Source: Sulfitobacter sp. HNIBRBA3233 (GTDB lineage Bacteria > Pseudomonadota > Alphaproteobacteria > Rhodobacterales > Rhodobacteraceae). Taken from it: 64,000 nt of DNA. The notes beneath the pieces are model-generated. The model worked only from the letters and a program-made list of their open reading frames with translations. It searched no databases and was not told the origin of the DNA. Shown piece after piece: positions 17,117 through 25,789 of the stretch. The DNA is taken from positions 1-64,000 of the forward strand of contig NZ_JBEFLP010000001.1 in NCBI RefSeq assembly GCF_040149665.1, written 5' to 3'. Position 1 is the stretch's first letter. Every line of letters begins with the position of its first letter. Position numbers and translations under genes: made by a program.

Positions 17117-17997
17117 GCAATCCCACAGAACAAGGCTATTTCACCGAGGAAAATTCTGCTGAGGTCGTCGTCAGCCGGAATGCAAAGGCCAAGGACGCTC
17201 GGCTGGCGGAGGTGATGTCGTCGATTATCAAGCACCTTCACGCTATGGTCAAAGAAGTGGAGCCAACGCAGGAAGAATGGCTCGAAGCCATCAAGTTCCT
17301 CACCGAAACCGGCCATAAAAGCGATGACTGGCGGCAGGAATTCATCCTTCTGTCCGATGTGCTGGGGGTGTCGATGCTGGTGGATGCAATCAACAACCGC
17401 AAGCCGTCCGGTGCTTCAGAAAGCACCGTGCTGGGTCCGTTCCACGTGCCCGACGCGCCGGATCGGCCCATGGGGTCGAACATCTGCCTCGACGGCAAAG
17501 GCGAGAAGATGCTGGTAAAGGGCCGGATCCTTGACGTTGATGGCAACCCGATCGCGGGCGCCAAGATTGATGTCTGGCAGACCAATGACGACGGATTCTA
17601 TGACGTTCAGCAAAAAGGCATACAGCCCGATTTCAACCTGCGCGGTGTGTTCAGAACAGGTGACGACGGGACCTATTGGTTCTGGGGCGCCAAGCCGCGC
17701 TTCTATCCCATCCCGGATGACGGTCCGGTCGGCAGGCTTCTTGGCCAGCTTGGCAGGCATCCGTTTCGACCTGCGCACCTGCACTATATTGTCGAAGCTG
17801 ACGGGTATGAGCGGCTTGTGACGCATATATTCGATCCCGACGACGACTATATTCACTCCGATGCGGTCTTCGGGGTCAAGGAATCGCTGATGGCAAAATT
17901 CGAAAAGATCGAAGATCCCGGTCGGATCGTAGCCGAAGGCGTTGATGGCCCATTCTACGAAGTCATTCATGACTTCGTGCTGGCGCCAGAGAAATGA
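17113..17997 (+). CDS. Intradiol dioxygenase, probable hydroxyquinol 1,2-dioxygenase
   Basis: This 294-residue protein has the Dioxygenase_N region (residues 25-100) and the catalytic intradiol domain. Fe(III) ligands read directly are Tyr163 (GFYDVQ), Tyr198 (RFYPIP), His222 and His224 (RPAHLHY). ESTVLGPFHVPDAP at 103-116 is typical of hydroxyquinol rather than catechol 1,2-dioxygenases. It cleaves 1,2,4-trihydroxybenzene to maleylacetate. The ATG at 17113 overlaps the hydroxylase stop, so hydroxylase and dioxygenase are coupled. The product feeds the maleylacetate reductase at the head of the cluster. Confidence 0.9.
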   Translation: MSNPTEQGYFTEENSAEVVVSRNAKAKDARLAEVMSSIIKHLHAMVKEVEPTQEEWLEAIKFLTETGHKSDDWRQEFILLSDVLGVSMLVDAINNRKPSGASESTVLGPFHVPDAPDRPMGSNICLDGKGEKMLVKGRILDVDGNPIAGAKIDVWQTNDDGFYDVQQKGIQPDFNLRGVFRTGDDGTYWFWGAKPRFYPIPDDGPVGRLLGQLGRHPFRPAHLHYIVEADGYERLVTHIFDPDDDYIHSDAVFGVKESLMAKFEKIEDPGRIVAEGVDGPFYEVIHDFVLAPEK

Positions 17998-18110
17998 CCA
18001 CGCCTGCACCGGACTAAAGGACAATGTGCAACTCGACAAACATGCTCTCGCACCATGCAGCGCCGCCGTTGTAGGGCGGTGCGTGTCCTCGTGCGAGCCA
18101 TACCAACGGC

Positions 18111-18131
18111 CCGTTGCAGATGCTGCAACGG
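18111..18131. repeat. Perfect 9-bp inverted repeat upstream of wrbA
   Basis: CCGTTGCAG, ATG, CTGCAACGG form a perfect dyad with a 3-nt loop in the 210-bp gap between the hydroxyquinol dioxygenase and wrbA. No T run follows. It could end the catabolic transcript with Rho, act as an operator for wrbA, or stabilise a processed mRNA end. Sequence alone does not decide. Confidence 0.5.
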
Positions 18132-18207
18132 CTCGACAACTTCCCGGGCTGTGAGCCTGGATCAAAGAACGCGTTCGCTTTCCCAAAACCTCTGAAAGGA
18201 TATGAAA

Positions 18208-18807
18208 ATGACCAAAGTACTCGTGCTCTATTATTCGTCTTACGGCCACATCGAAGCCATGTCTGAAGCGGTTGCCAAAGGTGCAGCCGAGGTGGATGGC
18301 GTGGATGTGGTGATCAAGCGCGTGCCCGAAATCATGACAGACGAGCAGACCTCCGCTGCCGGGTTCAAGACGGATCAGGCAGCTGAAGTCGCCACAGTCG
18401 ATGAATTGCCCGACTACGATGCAATTATTGTCGGAACACCAACGCGCTTCGGCAACATGGTCTCGCAGATGCGAAGCTTTTGGGACCAGACAGGAGGGCT
18501 CTGGGCAGGGGGCAAGCTGATTGGCAAAGTGGGTTCGGTCTTCACTTCGACAGGCACCGGCGGCGGCTCTGAAACCACGATCACATCGTCATGGAACAAT
18601 CTGGTCCATCACGGCATGGTGATTGTCGGTCTGCCTTACTCCTCGTCGGAACTCATGGATATCTCTGAAGTGCGCGCCGGATCGCCCTATGGGGCCGCAA
18701 CGATCGCGGGGCCCGACGGATCGCGGATGCCCAGCGAGAAAGAGCTGAAACTGGCGGCAGATCAGGGTCGGCATGTCGCGACAATCGCGACGAAACTTGC
18801 GAGCTAA
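18208..18807 (+). CDS. wrbA: NAD(P)H:quinone oxidoreductase WrbA
   Basis: This 199-residue flavodoxin-fold protein matches the length of E. coli WrbA. The N-terminus [18 protein letters not shown] holds the FMN phosphate loop. Further typical blocks are [21 protein letters not shown] and [14 protein letters not shown]. The start is the ATG at 18208: the AAAGGA site is 7 nt before it but only 1 nt before the alternative ATG at 18202. WrbA reduces quinones by two electrons and so protects against redox cycling. Next to (hydro)quinone-forming genes, it probably keeps intermediates reduced. A strong hairpin follows. Confidence 0.92.
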   Translation: MTKVLVLYYSSYGHIEAMSEAVAKGAAEVDGVDVVIKRVPEIMTDEQTSAAGFKTDQAAEVATVDELPDYDAIIVGTPTRFGNMVSQMRSFWDQTGGLWAGGKLIGKVGSVFTSTGTGGGSETTITSSWNNLVHHGMVIVGLPYSSSELMDISEVRAGSPYGAATIAGPDGSRMPSEKELKLAADQGRHVATIATKLAS

Positions 18808-18820
18808 ATTTTGCGAATGG

Positions 18821-18849
18821 GCCATCCCGGCGTGAGGCGCCGGGATGGC
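18821..18849 (+). terminator. Hairpin terminator after wrbA
   Basis: A perfect 12-bp GC-rich stem (GCCATCCCGGCG against CGCCGGGATGGC) with a TGAGG loop lies 14 bp after the wrbA stop. Only TT follows, so termination may be imperfect or Rho-assisted. It marks the right border of the catabolic cluster. Confidence 0.6.
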
Positions 18850-19168
18850 TTGAGCCGCGATCGAGTGCAGGGCCGTGAAGATGCCTCTGCCAAACCAGTC
18901 CGGTTTCTTCATTTTGCTCAGGGCGCACGAACATGCCCCTGTTCGGCGAGTCCCCCTTGGCTATATCGCCCAATGCTCCGCAAAGCGCACTGATGCGGAT
19001 GCATGCACAAACGCAGCGAACGCAACTTTTACCCTGCGCGCCTGACCTCCCGGCGCTGATGCATTGCGCCCCTGCAGCGAAGGTCCAGAATGCGGAAGCC
19101 CTCGGTCGGCTAAGAGCTTGAGGCCGCCCCTCGATACGCTCACATACCACTTGGCTGGCCAGCTGTAC
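18850..19168. other. Intergenic stretch with no supported gene
   Basis: About 320 bases separate the wrbA terminator from the tRNA promoter. Frames on both strands lack ribosome sites and recognisable domains. The minus-strand reading around 18961-19200 is open, but it runs through the tRNA gene and is not believable as protein. The content may be a dispersed repeat or decayed DNA. Confidence 0.4.
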
Positions 19169-19197
19169 TTGACGCCTCCATAGGTATGAAATACTAA
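19169..19197 (+). promoter_or_regulatory. Sigma-70-type promoter of tRNA-Gly
   Basis: TTGACG (19169-19174), a 17-bp spacer and TACTAA (19192-19197) form a near-consensus housekeeping promoter. The expected start is about 19204, a few bases before the tRNA at 19211, which suits a short 5' leader. Confidence 0.6.
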
Positions 19198-19210
19198 CTG
19201 AATTCGTTGA

Positions 19211-19284
19211 GCGGGCGTTGTGTAATGGTAAGACCTCAGCCTTCCAAGCTGATGATACGGGTTCGATTCCCGTCGCCCGCTCCA
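19211..19284 (+). tRNA. tRNA-Gly (anticodon TCC)
   Basis: This is a 74-nt cloverleaf with encoded CCA. The acceptor GCGGGCG pairs with CGCCCGC. The D loop holds TAATGGTA, the anticodon loop is CTTCCAA with anticodon TCC, and the T arm is GGGTTCGATTCCC with the discriminator T before CCA. All stems close. It is transcribed alone from a good upstream promoter and followed by a hairpin at 19320-19354. Confidence 0.97.
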
Positions 19285-19319
19285 GACCACTCCGACACAT
19301 TGGACAGCATCCATTCCGA

Positions 19320-19354
19320 CCCCGACGCAGGGGCCGTTGCGGCCTGTGTCGGGG
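19320..19354 (+). terminator. Hairpin downstream of tRNA-Gly
   Basis: CCCCGACGCAGG pairs with CCTGTGTCGGGG (one G-T pair) around an 11-nt loop, 35 bp after the tRNA. No T run follows. It is probably a transcription end or a processing signal of the tRNA transcript. Confidence 0.4.
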
Positions 19355-19465
19355 CGTCTATGCCGTCGCGCGCGGGACGGAAGGGACGCCTGCGACCTTC
19401 GCTGCGCTTGACCCTTGCCAGCCGGTGCGCCAAGTAGCGCGGGCAAAACCCAACGAGGAGCGCGC

Positions 19466-21268
19466 ATGGCCCGTTCGCCCACGCTGCCGAACACACAGTC
19501 AGAAGAGCGCGAGAAATCGCGCCAGATAAGCGCGCTGCGTGCGCTGATGCCGTTCCTGCGGCCCTACCGGGGCCTGCTGGTCGCGGCGATGGCGGCACTG
19601 GTCGTCACGGCGATCATATCGCTGACGCTACCCCTGGCTGTGCGCCGTGTGGTGGACAACTTCGAAACGGCGGAAATCGCGCTTCTGGACCAGTATTTTC
19701 TGGCCGCGCTGGGCATTGCGGGGCTTCTGGCGATCGGCACCGCGCTGCGCTACGCCCTGGTCACACGGTTGGGCGAAAGGGTCGTGGCAGACATCCGCAA
19801 GGCCACCTTCGACCGCGTCATCTCGATGAGCCCGGTGTTCTTCGAGAAGATCATGACCGGTGAGGTCCTGAGCCGGATCACCACAGACACCACCCTCATC
19901 CTCAGCGTCATCGGCTCGTCCGTCTCCGTTGCATTGCGCAACGTGCTCATCTTCTTCGGCGGGATGGCGTTGATGCTTCTGACCTCTCCCAAGCTGACGG
20001 GGCTGGTCTTGCTGATCGTGCCGCTTGTCGTGTTTCCGATCCTGATCATGGGGCGTCGTTTGCGGGTGCTGAGCCGTGAAAACCAGGACTGGATCGCGGC
20101 GTCTTCCGGCAACGCCTCAGAAAGCCTCGGTGCGGTACAGACGGTACAGGCCTTCACGCACGAGGCGGCAAGCCGCGCCCAGTTCGCGCAGATGACCGAA
20201 AGCTCCTACCGCGCGGCGCGGGCGCGGATCCGCACGCGGGCATTTCTGACCACGATCATCATCTTTCTCGTCTTCTCGGGCGTGGTTGGTGTGCTCTGGG
20301 TCGGGGCGCGGGATGTGCGCGCCGGTGACATGACACCGGGCATGTTGGTGCAGTTCCTGATCTACGCGATTCTGGTCGCCGGTGCCGTCGCGGCGCTGTC
20401 GGAAATCTGGTCCGAACTCCAGCGCGCCGCCGGCGCGACCGAACGTCTGGTCGACCTGCTGGAGGCGCGCGATGCCGTCGTCGACCCTGCCAACGCGCAG
20501 AGGCTTGCGGCGCCCGTGCGCGGCCATATCCAGTTTCACAACGTGGCGTTCAACTATCCTGCGCGGCCCGAAATCCCGGCGCTGGATGGCATCACGCTGG
20601 ACATCGCACCGGGAGAGACGGTTGCCTTTGTGGGCCCGTCCGGTGCGGGCAAGACCACGATCATCCAGATGATCCTGCGGTTCTACGATCCGCAATCGGG
20701 ACGGATCACATTTGATGGCGTCGATCTGACGGCCCTTTCGCGGCCCGAGCTGCGCAGCCACATCGCGCTTGTGCCGCAGGATCCGGTGATCTTCGCGGCG
20801 TCGGCGCGGGAAAACATCCGCTTCGGCCGCCCCGACGCCACCGACGCCGAGATCGAAGCGGCGGCGCAAGCGGCTGCGGCAGACGGTTTCATCCGCGCGC
20901 TGCCCGATGGCTACGACAGCTACCTTGGTGAGCGCGGTGTCATGTTGTCGGGTGGCCAGAAACAGCGCATCGCAATCGCCCGCGCCATCCTGCGGGACGC
21001 GCCGGTGTTGCTGCTGGACGAGGCGACAAGCGCGCTGGACGCCGAAAGCGAACGTGCCGTGCAGGCCGCTGTCGAAGACCTCAGCGCCGGGCGCACCACC
21101 TTGATCGTCGCGCACAGGCTTGCCACGGTAAAGAAGGCGGACAGGATCGTCGTGCTGGACGCGGGCAGGGTCGTCGATGAGGGAACGCACGATGCGCTGG
21201 TGGCGAAGAACGGCCTCTACGCGCGGTTGGCGCGGTTGCAATTCACCGACGGGCTCGCCGCAGAGTAG
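19466..21268 (+). CDS. ABC transporter, fused permease/ATPase (MsbA/ABCB-type exporter half)
   Basis: This 600-residue protein has six predicted transmembrane segments (first LVAAMAALVVTAIISLTLPLA) followed by a nucleotide-binding domain. Walker A is GPSGAGKTT near residue 390, the signature LSGGQKQRIAIARA near 493, and Walker B VLLLDEATSALD near 513. It should homodimerise as a lipid or multidrug exporter in the inner membrane. The start at 19466 follows GAGGAG; a frame start at 19415 lacks a site. Alphaproteobacterial relatives sit in several exporter clades, so MsbA identity itself is not claimed. Confidence 0.9.
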   Translation: MARSPTLPNTQSEEREKSRQISALRALMPFLRPYRGLLVAAMAALVVTAIISLTLPLAVRRVVDNFETAEIALLDQYFLAALGIAGLLAIGTALRYALVTRLGERVVADIRKATFDRVISMSPVFFEKIMTGEVLSRITTDTTLILSVIGSSVSVALRNVLIFFGGMALMLLTSPKLTGLVLLIVPLVVFPILIMGRRLRVLSRENQDWIAASSGNASESLGAVQTVQAFTHEAASRAQFAQMTESSYRAARARIRTRAFLTTIIIFLVFSGVVGVLWVGARDVRAGDMTPGMLVQFLIYAILVAGAVAALSEIWSELQRAAGATERLVDLLEARDAVVDPANAQRLAAPVRGHIQFHNVAFNYPARPEIPALDGITLDIAPGETVAFVGPSGAGKTTIIQMILRFYDPQSGRITFDGVDLTALSRPELRSHIALVPQDPVIFAASARENIRFGRPDATDAEIEAAAQAAAADGFIRALPDGYDSYLGERGVMLSGGQKQRIAIARAILRDAPVLLLDEATSALDAESERAVQAAVEDLSAGRTTLIVAHRLATVKKADRIVVLDAGRVVDEGTHDALVAKNGLYARLARLQFTDGLAAE

Positions 21269-21333
21269 AAGGCGCTTGCCTTGCCCTTTGCGGACGGCGA
21301 ACATCGCGCATCATTCCAAACAGGGAGAGTGTG

Positions 21334-21765
21334 ATGGGATTGTGGAGTTTCGTAAAAGGCGCGGGCAAGAAGGTTTTCGGCGGCGATGACGATGCCGAGG
21401 TTACGGGTGCCGCCCTTCAGGACGAGTTGAAGGATCTCGGGCTTGAGGCCGAGGGGCTGGACATCACCGTCGAAGGCGACAAGGTGAAGGTCAGCGGCAA
21501 GGCTGCCAGTCAGGAGATACGCGAGAAAGTGATCCTTGCGGTCGGAAACGTCGAAGGTGTGGCAGAAGTCGAAGACGACATCGAAGGCGGCACGGGCGAT
21601 CCGGTTTTCCATACGGTCGAAAAAGGCGATACGCTTTGGGCGATTGCGGAAAAGACGCTCGGCAACGGCGCGAAATACGAAAAGATCTTCGAGGCGAACA
21701 AGCCGATGCTGTCGCACCCGGACAAGATTTATCCCGGTCAGGTGCTGCGTATTCCGGTCGCCTGA
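21334..21765 (+). CDS. BON-LysM domain protein (Kbp/YgaU-like)
   Basis: This 143-residue protein starts MGLWSFVKGAGKKVFGG, the hallmark N-terminus of the Kbp/YgaU family. A BON domain spans about 30-85 (LDITVEGDKVKVSGKA, then VEGVAEVEDDIE). A C-terminal LysM domain spans about 92-143 (HTVEKGDTLWAIAEKTLG, then HPDKIYPGQVLRIP). E. coli Kbp is a cytoplasmic potassium-binding protein, and there is no signal peptide here. ATG at 21334 is preferred over the GTG immediately before it, given the GGGAGA site. A hairpin follows the stop. Confidence 0.88.
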   Translation: MGLWSFVKGAGKKVFGGDDDAEVTGAALQDELKDLGLEAEGLDITVEGDKVKVSGKAASQEIREKVILAVGNVEGVAEVEDDIEGGTGDPVFHTVEKGDTLWAIAEKTLGNGAKYEKIFEANKPMLSHPDKIYPGQVLRIPVA

Positions 21766-21775
21766 CAGCGCTCTT

Positions 21776-21802
21776 TCGCGCGGTGCAGCCGTCACCGCGC
21801 GA
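21776..21802 (+). terminator. Hairpin after the BON-LysM gene
   Basis: A perfect 10-bp stem (TCGCGCGGTG against CACCGCGCGA) with a 7-nt loop begins 10 bp after the stop codon. The T tract is absent, so the terminator call is moderate. Confidence 0.45.
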
Positions 21803-21968
21803 ACAGGTCACTTACGGTCGCTGGGCGTTAGCGCTCGCACGTCCGCGGGGAGGGCGATGACGTTGCGTAGCCTGCCAGCGATCGCTTGTATTTCGCCTGA
21901 TGAAACTGCATCTTTCGTCAATATAAACGTAAAAGCCGCAACCAAGCGGCCCCGGGGGAGGAGACACC

Positions 21969-23846
21969 ATGGGATTTTCAGGAATTGCCGATCGTGATGC
22001 GATCGAGGCGGAATGCGCGTGGGAAGATCGCGATCTGCCAAAAACACTCTACGGCGTGCTGGCCAACACGACGTCGAAATTTCCAAACCATAACGCGATC
22101 AGCTACCAGCTGTTTTCGGGGCCGACGGACCCTGCCGAAACGCTGACGTGGCAGCAGTTCCACGACAAGAGCGTCCAGACGGCGAACCTGTTCCGCTCGC
22201 TCGGCGTGGGGCCGACCGATGTCGTGGCCTATGTACTGCCGAACGCCAATGAAACCGCGCTGAGCCTCGTGGGCGGTGCAATCGCGGGCATCGTGAACCC
22301 GATCAACCCGCTGCTCGAAGCCGAACAGATCGGCGCGATCCTGCGCGAGACCAATGCCAAGGTCGTCGTGACCCTGCGGCCCTTCCCCAAAACCGACGTC
22401 GCCGAAAAAACGGCCGAGGCCGTGGCGCTTGCTCCGAACGTCAAGACCGTGCTCGAAGTTGACCTTCTGCGCTATATCACCGGTCTGAAAAAATTCATCA
22501 TCCCGATGATCCGCCCCAAGCGGAACACTCAGAACCAGGCGACGTACAAGAACTTCAACGAGGAAATCAACAAGCAGCCCAAGACGCTCCAGTTCGAGGA
22601 CCCGCAGGAAGACCGCGTGTGCTGTTATTTCCATACCGGTGGCACCACCGGCATGCCGAAAGTCGCGCAGCACAAGTATTCCGGCGTCATCTACAATGGC
22701 TGGACCGGCGCGCGGCTGCTCTATACCGAAAACGACGTGGCCATGTGCCCGCTGCCGCTGTTTCACGTCATGGCCTGCCACGCGGTTTTCATGGGCGTCA
22801 TCTATTCCGGTGCGCATATCATCTTCCCGACGCCGCAGGGCTATCGCGGCGAAGGAGTGTTCGACAATTTCTGGAAGCTGGTCGAGCGCTGGAAGGTCAC
22901 GTTCATCATCACGGTGCCCACGGCCATCTCCGCCAAGATGCAGCGCCCGATCAACGCCGATGTCTCCAGCGTGAAAACCGCCTTCTCGGGCTCTGCGCCG
23001 CTGCCGGTAGAGCTGTTCCGCCGCTTCGAGGAAGCAACCGGCGTCAGCATCGTCGAAGGCTACGGCCTGACCGAGGCGACGGTTCTGGTGTCCGGCAACC
23101 CCACCGACGGGCTGAAGAAGATCGGTTCTATCGGGGTCGAGTTTCCCTATTGCAAGGTACGCATCATCAAGGAAACCGCCGATGGCCACGCCGATTGTGA
23201 CGTCGACGAGATCGGCGAGATCTGCGTCAGCAACCCCGGCGTCTATCCCGGCCACACCTATACCGAGGCGGACAAGAACAAGGACCTCTACTATGACGGC
23301 AAGTTCCTGCGCACCGGCGACCTGGGGCGCAAGGACGAAGACGGCTATATCTGGATCACGGGCCGCGCCAAGGATCTGATCATCCGCGGGGGCCACAACA
23401 TCGACCCCGCCGAGATCGAAGAGGCGCTTCTGGGTCACGACGCGGTGGCCTTTGCAGGGGCCATCGGCCAGCCGGATGCCCACGCGGGCGAGGTGCCCTG
23501 CGCCTTCGTCGAACTGGTGGAGGGCGCGTCGGTCACCGAAGCTGAGCTTCTGGAGTTCGCCAAGTCCAAGGTTCAGGAACGCGCGGCGCATCCCAAACAC
23601 ATGACGATCATGAAAGAACTGCCCAAGACCGCGGTCGGCAAGATCTTCAAACCCGATCTGCGCCGCCACGCGATCAACCGTGTCTTCAACGAAGAGCTTG
23701 AGGCTGCGGGCGTACCGGCGCGCGTCGATCATGTCATCGATGACAAGAAACGGGGTCTTGTGGCGATCATCGCGATGAACGGCGCCGACGAGAAAGCCGT
23801 CGGCGGTGTTCTGGGCGGGCATGTCTTCAAGTGGGAACCCGCTTGA
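21969..23846 (+). CDS. Acyl-CoA synthetase (AMP-forming)
   Basis: This 625-residue adenylate-forming enzyme carries the P-loop-like motif HTGGTTGMPKVAQ near residues 222-234. It also has the EGYGLTEAT motif (A5) near 362-370 and the RTGDLGRKDEDGYIWITGRAKD hinge region near 450. The Lys in the C-terminal KTAVGKIFKP segment is the catalytic adenylation lysine. It activates a carboxylic acid to its CoA thioester; substrate range is unclear, since the family covers fatty, aromatic and dicarboxylic acids. A strong GGGAGGAG precedes the ATG. The downstream hydrolase gene overlaps the stop by 4 bp. Confidence 0.92.
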   Translation: MGFSGIADRDAIEAECAWEDRDLPKTLYGVLANTTSKFPNHNAISYQLFSGPTDPAETLTWQQFHDKSVQTANLFRSLGVGPTDVVAYVLPNANETALSLVGGAIAGIVNPINPLLEAEQIGAILRETNAKVVVTLRPFPKTDVAEKTAEAVALAPNVKTVLEVDLLRYITGLKKFIIPMIRPKRNTQNQATYKNFNEEINKQPKTLQFEDPQEDRVCCYFHTGGTTGMPKVAQHKYSGVIYNGWTGARLLYTENDVAMCPLPLFHVMACHAVFMGVIYSGAHIIFPTPQGYRGEGVFDNFWKLVERWKVTFIITVPTAISAKMQRPINADVSSVKTAFSGSAPLPVELFRRFEEATGVSIVEGYGLTEATVLVSGNPTDGLKKIGSIGVEFPYCKVRIIKETADGHADCDVDEIGEICVSNPGVYPGHTYTEADKNKDLYYDGKFLRTGDLGRKDEDGYIWITGRAKDLIIRGGHNIDPAEIEEALLGHDAVAFAGAIGQPDAHAGEVPCAFVELVEGASVTEAELLEFAKSKVQERAAHPKHMTIMKELPKTAVGKIFKPDLRRHAINRVFNEELEAAGVPARVDHVIDDKKRGLVAIIAMNGADEKAVGGVLGGHVFKWEPA

Positions 23847-24766
23847 GCGGACCGGACTATGGCGCGCTCCTCGATGCCGAGGTGCGCGCCTATATCGCGC
23901 GGGGGGCGGAGTTCTATCCCCCCGGCGCAGTCGGACTGACGATCGAAGATCAGCGCGCGACCTACGATGCGATGTGCGCAGCGTTTCACGCGGGCCGCCC
24001 CGAGGGTGTCCGCACACAGGACGAGACATGGGGCGGCGTTGCCTGCCGCCGCTACGAAAGCGGGACCAGCGATGTCACGGTGATCTACTACCACGGCGGC
24101 GGTTTTGTCGTGGGCGGCCTGCACAGCCACGATGACGTCTGTGCCGAGCTTTGTGCCCGGACCGGATACCGCGTGATCTCGGTCGATTACGGTCTGGCAC
24201 CCGAAGTGGTCTTTCCCGGCTGCTACAATGACGCGCGCGCGGCCTTCACCGCGATCCAGACCGCCTTTTCCGGCCCTGTGGTGATGGTGGGCGACAGCGC
24301 TGGCGGCAATCTGGCCGCGGCGGTGACCCACGGCGCGCGGGCGCGGGTGACCGGTCAGGTGCTGATCTATCCCGGTCTGGGCGGGGACCGCACGCGGGGC
24401 AGCTATGTCACCCACAGCCACGCGCCGGAACTGACCGTGCAGGATATGGAATTCTACCAGACCGTCCGCACCGGCGGGGCCGCGCCACCGGTCGGTGACC
24501 CGCGCTATGCACCGTTGCAGGACAGCGATTTCAGCGCCCTGCCGCCTACGGTGATCGTTACGGCGCAATGTGATCCGCTGTCCTCGGACGGCGAAAGCTA
24601 CCGCGATGCGATCCTCGCAGCCGGGGGGCGGGCCGTCTGGTTCGAACACGCCGGTCTGGTGCACGGCTGCCTGCGGGCCCGCACCATGAGCCGCCGCGCC
24701 GCCGCATTCTTTGACCGGATTGTCGACGCCACGCGGGCGCTGGGGCAGGGGGAGTGGCCCTACTGA
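23843..24766 (+). CDS. Alpha/beta hydrolase, hormone-sensitive-lipase type
   Basis: This 307-residue esterase has the HSL oxyanion motif YYHGGGFVVGG, the nucleophile elbow GDSAGGNLAA, an Asp in the CDPLSSDGE region and His in AGLVHGCLR. The TTG at 23843 overlaps the synthetase stop (TTGA) and has GGGA at good spacing. A GTG at 23831 would add four residues but lacks a site. Coupling with an acyl-CoA synthetase suggests that the hydrolase frees an acid which the synthetase activates. The substrate is unknown. Confidence 0.85.
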   Translation: MSGPDYGALLDAEVRAYIARGAEFYPPGAVGLTIEDQRATYDAMCAAFHAGRPEGVRTQDETWGGVACRRYESGTSDVTVIYYHGGGFVVGGLHSHDDVCAELCARTGYRVISVDYGLAPEVVFPGCYNDARAAFTAIQTAFSGPVVMVGDSAGGNLAAAVTHGARARVTGQVLIYPGLGGDRTRGSYVTHSHAPELTVQDMEFYQTVRTGGAAPPVGDPRYAPLQDSDFSALPPTVIVTAQCDPLSSDGESYRDAILAAGGRAVWFEHAGLVHGCLRARTMSRRAAAFFDRIVDATRALGQGEWPY

Positions 24767-24783
24767 CCGCGCGCGACGCGGCG

Positions 24784-25620
24784 TCAGGTCAGGAAAGGGG
24801 CGGCCTTCATCGTGTCGGGGATCGGTGCGCCGAGCCGGTCCAGAATGGTCGGTGCAAGTTGCAGCTGGTCGATCACGTCATCGGCGCCTGGCCCTTGCGC
24901 ATCGCCGAAGTAATACAGCGCCGCCTCTTGCTGGAGCGCACCGCGCCCTCCGTGGTGGCCGCGTTCGTCCTGTCCGTGATCGGCGGTCACGATGATTTCG
25001 TAGCCCGCCTTGCGCCACTGGCGGATGAAGGGCGCCAGCATTTCGTCCATCACGGCGCAGGCATGATCCATTTCCTGACAGTCGTGGAAATACCGATGCC
25101 CCATACTGTCCAGCGTGCAGGTATGCAGCATGCCGTAGTCCAGATCGAACCGCTGGCACAGGTTGGTCAGCGTCGCGAACAGATCGACGTCGGACGGGGT
25201 CATCTGGTTGACCAGACCGTAGCCGGTCATCGTGTGAAAACGCCCGTGATTGATCGTGTCGCTGTCCGGCTCGTCGTATTCGATGTCGCGGACGTAATCG
25301 AACGGCGCGCGGTTGAAGAATTCCGACCAGAAGCTGTGGGCCACCGCGCCGGTCACGCCGCCACCCTTGCGCACCTGCGCAAAGACATCGGGATGATCCA
25401 GCCGGAAGACATTGCCGTTGCCGGTGCACCCGTGTTCGGCAGGCGCGACACCTGTGTGGATGGACGCATAGCACGAGGCCGAGATCGAGGGCAGCACGGC
25501 GCGCACCTTCCAGACCCGCGCATCGCCGCTGTCGACCCACCCTTCGAGGTTGCCGAACAGCCTGCGCCAGTTGCGCCATGGAACCCCGTCCAGAATGATC
25601 AGAAGCAGCTTGCGTTTCAT
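24784..25620 (-). CDS. Alkaline-phosphatase-superfamily enzyme (type I phosphodiesterase / nucleotide pyrophosphatase)
   Basis: This 278-residue protein starts MKRKLLLIILDGVPWRNW, where the metal-binding Asp follows the first strand. PSISASCYASIHTG carries the nucleophilic Ser/Thr region. DSMGHRYFHDCQEMD and ADHGQDERGHHGG supply the later His/Asp ligands. The order fits the phosphodiesterase/sulfatase core. There is no signal peptide, so it is cytoplasmic. The start follows AAGGAGA; longer readings lack this. It may hydrolyse a phosphodiester or phosphonate, with substrate unresolved. It is divergent from an HWE kinase gene and converges with the hydrolase. Confidence 0.82.
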   Translation of the reverse strand: MKRKLLLIILDGVPWRNWRRLFGNLEGWVDSGDARVWKVRAVLPSISASCYASIHTGVAPAEHGCTGNGNVFRLDHPDVFAQVRKGGGVTGAVAHSFWSEFFNRAPFDYVRDIEYDEPDSDTINHGRFHTMTGYGLVNQMTPSDVDLFATLTNLCQRFDLDYGMLHTCTLDSMGHRYFHDCQEMDHACAVMDEMLAPFIRQWRKAGYEIIVTADHGQDERGHHGGRGALQQEAALYYFGDAQGPGADDVIDQLQLAPTILDRLGAPIPDTMKAAPFLT

Positions 25621-25789
25621 TCCCGTCTCCTTCGGATTTTTGCGCAGTTGACCTGAACCGGCCACCGGACGCAAGTTGACGTAATGCGACAGGGCCCATT
25701 CAATCGCTTTGAGAATTGCTGCGTCGCTGCTATGTATGGTTGTAAGGGGGATGCGTGCCGATTTCGGCCCGCGTACGGAGACATCACGG

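Noticed and set aside
18961..19494. 177-codon minus-strand frame
   Set aside because: It runs through the tRNA-Gly gene and has no ribosome site or domain.
21978..24029. 683-codon minus-strand frame
   Set aside because: Antisense of the acyl-CoA synthetase and hydrolase genes; Arg/Gly/Asp-rich composition and no motifs.
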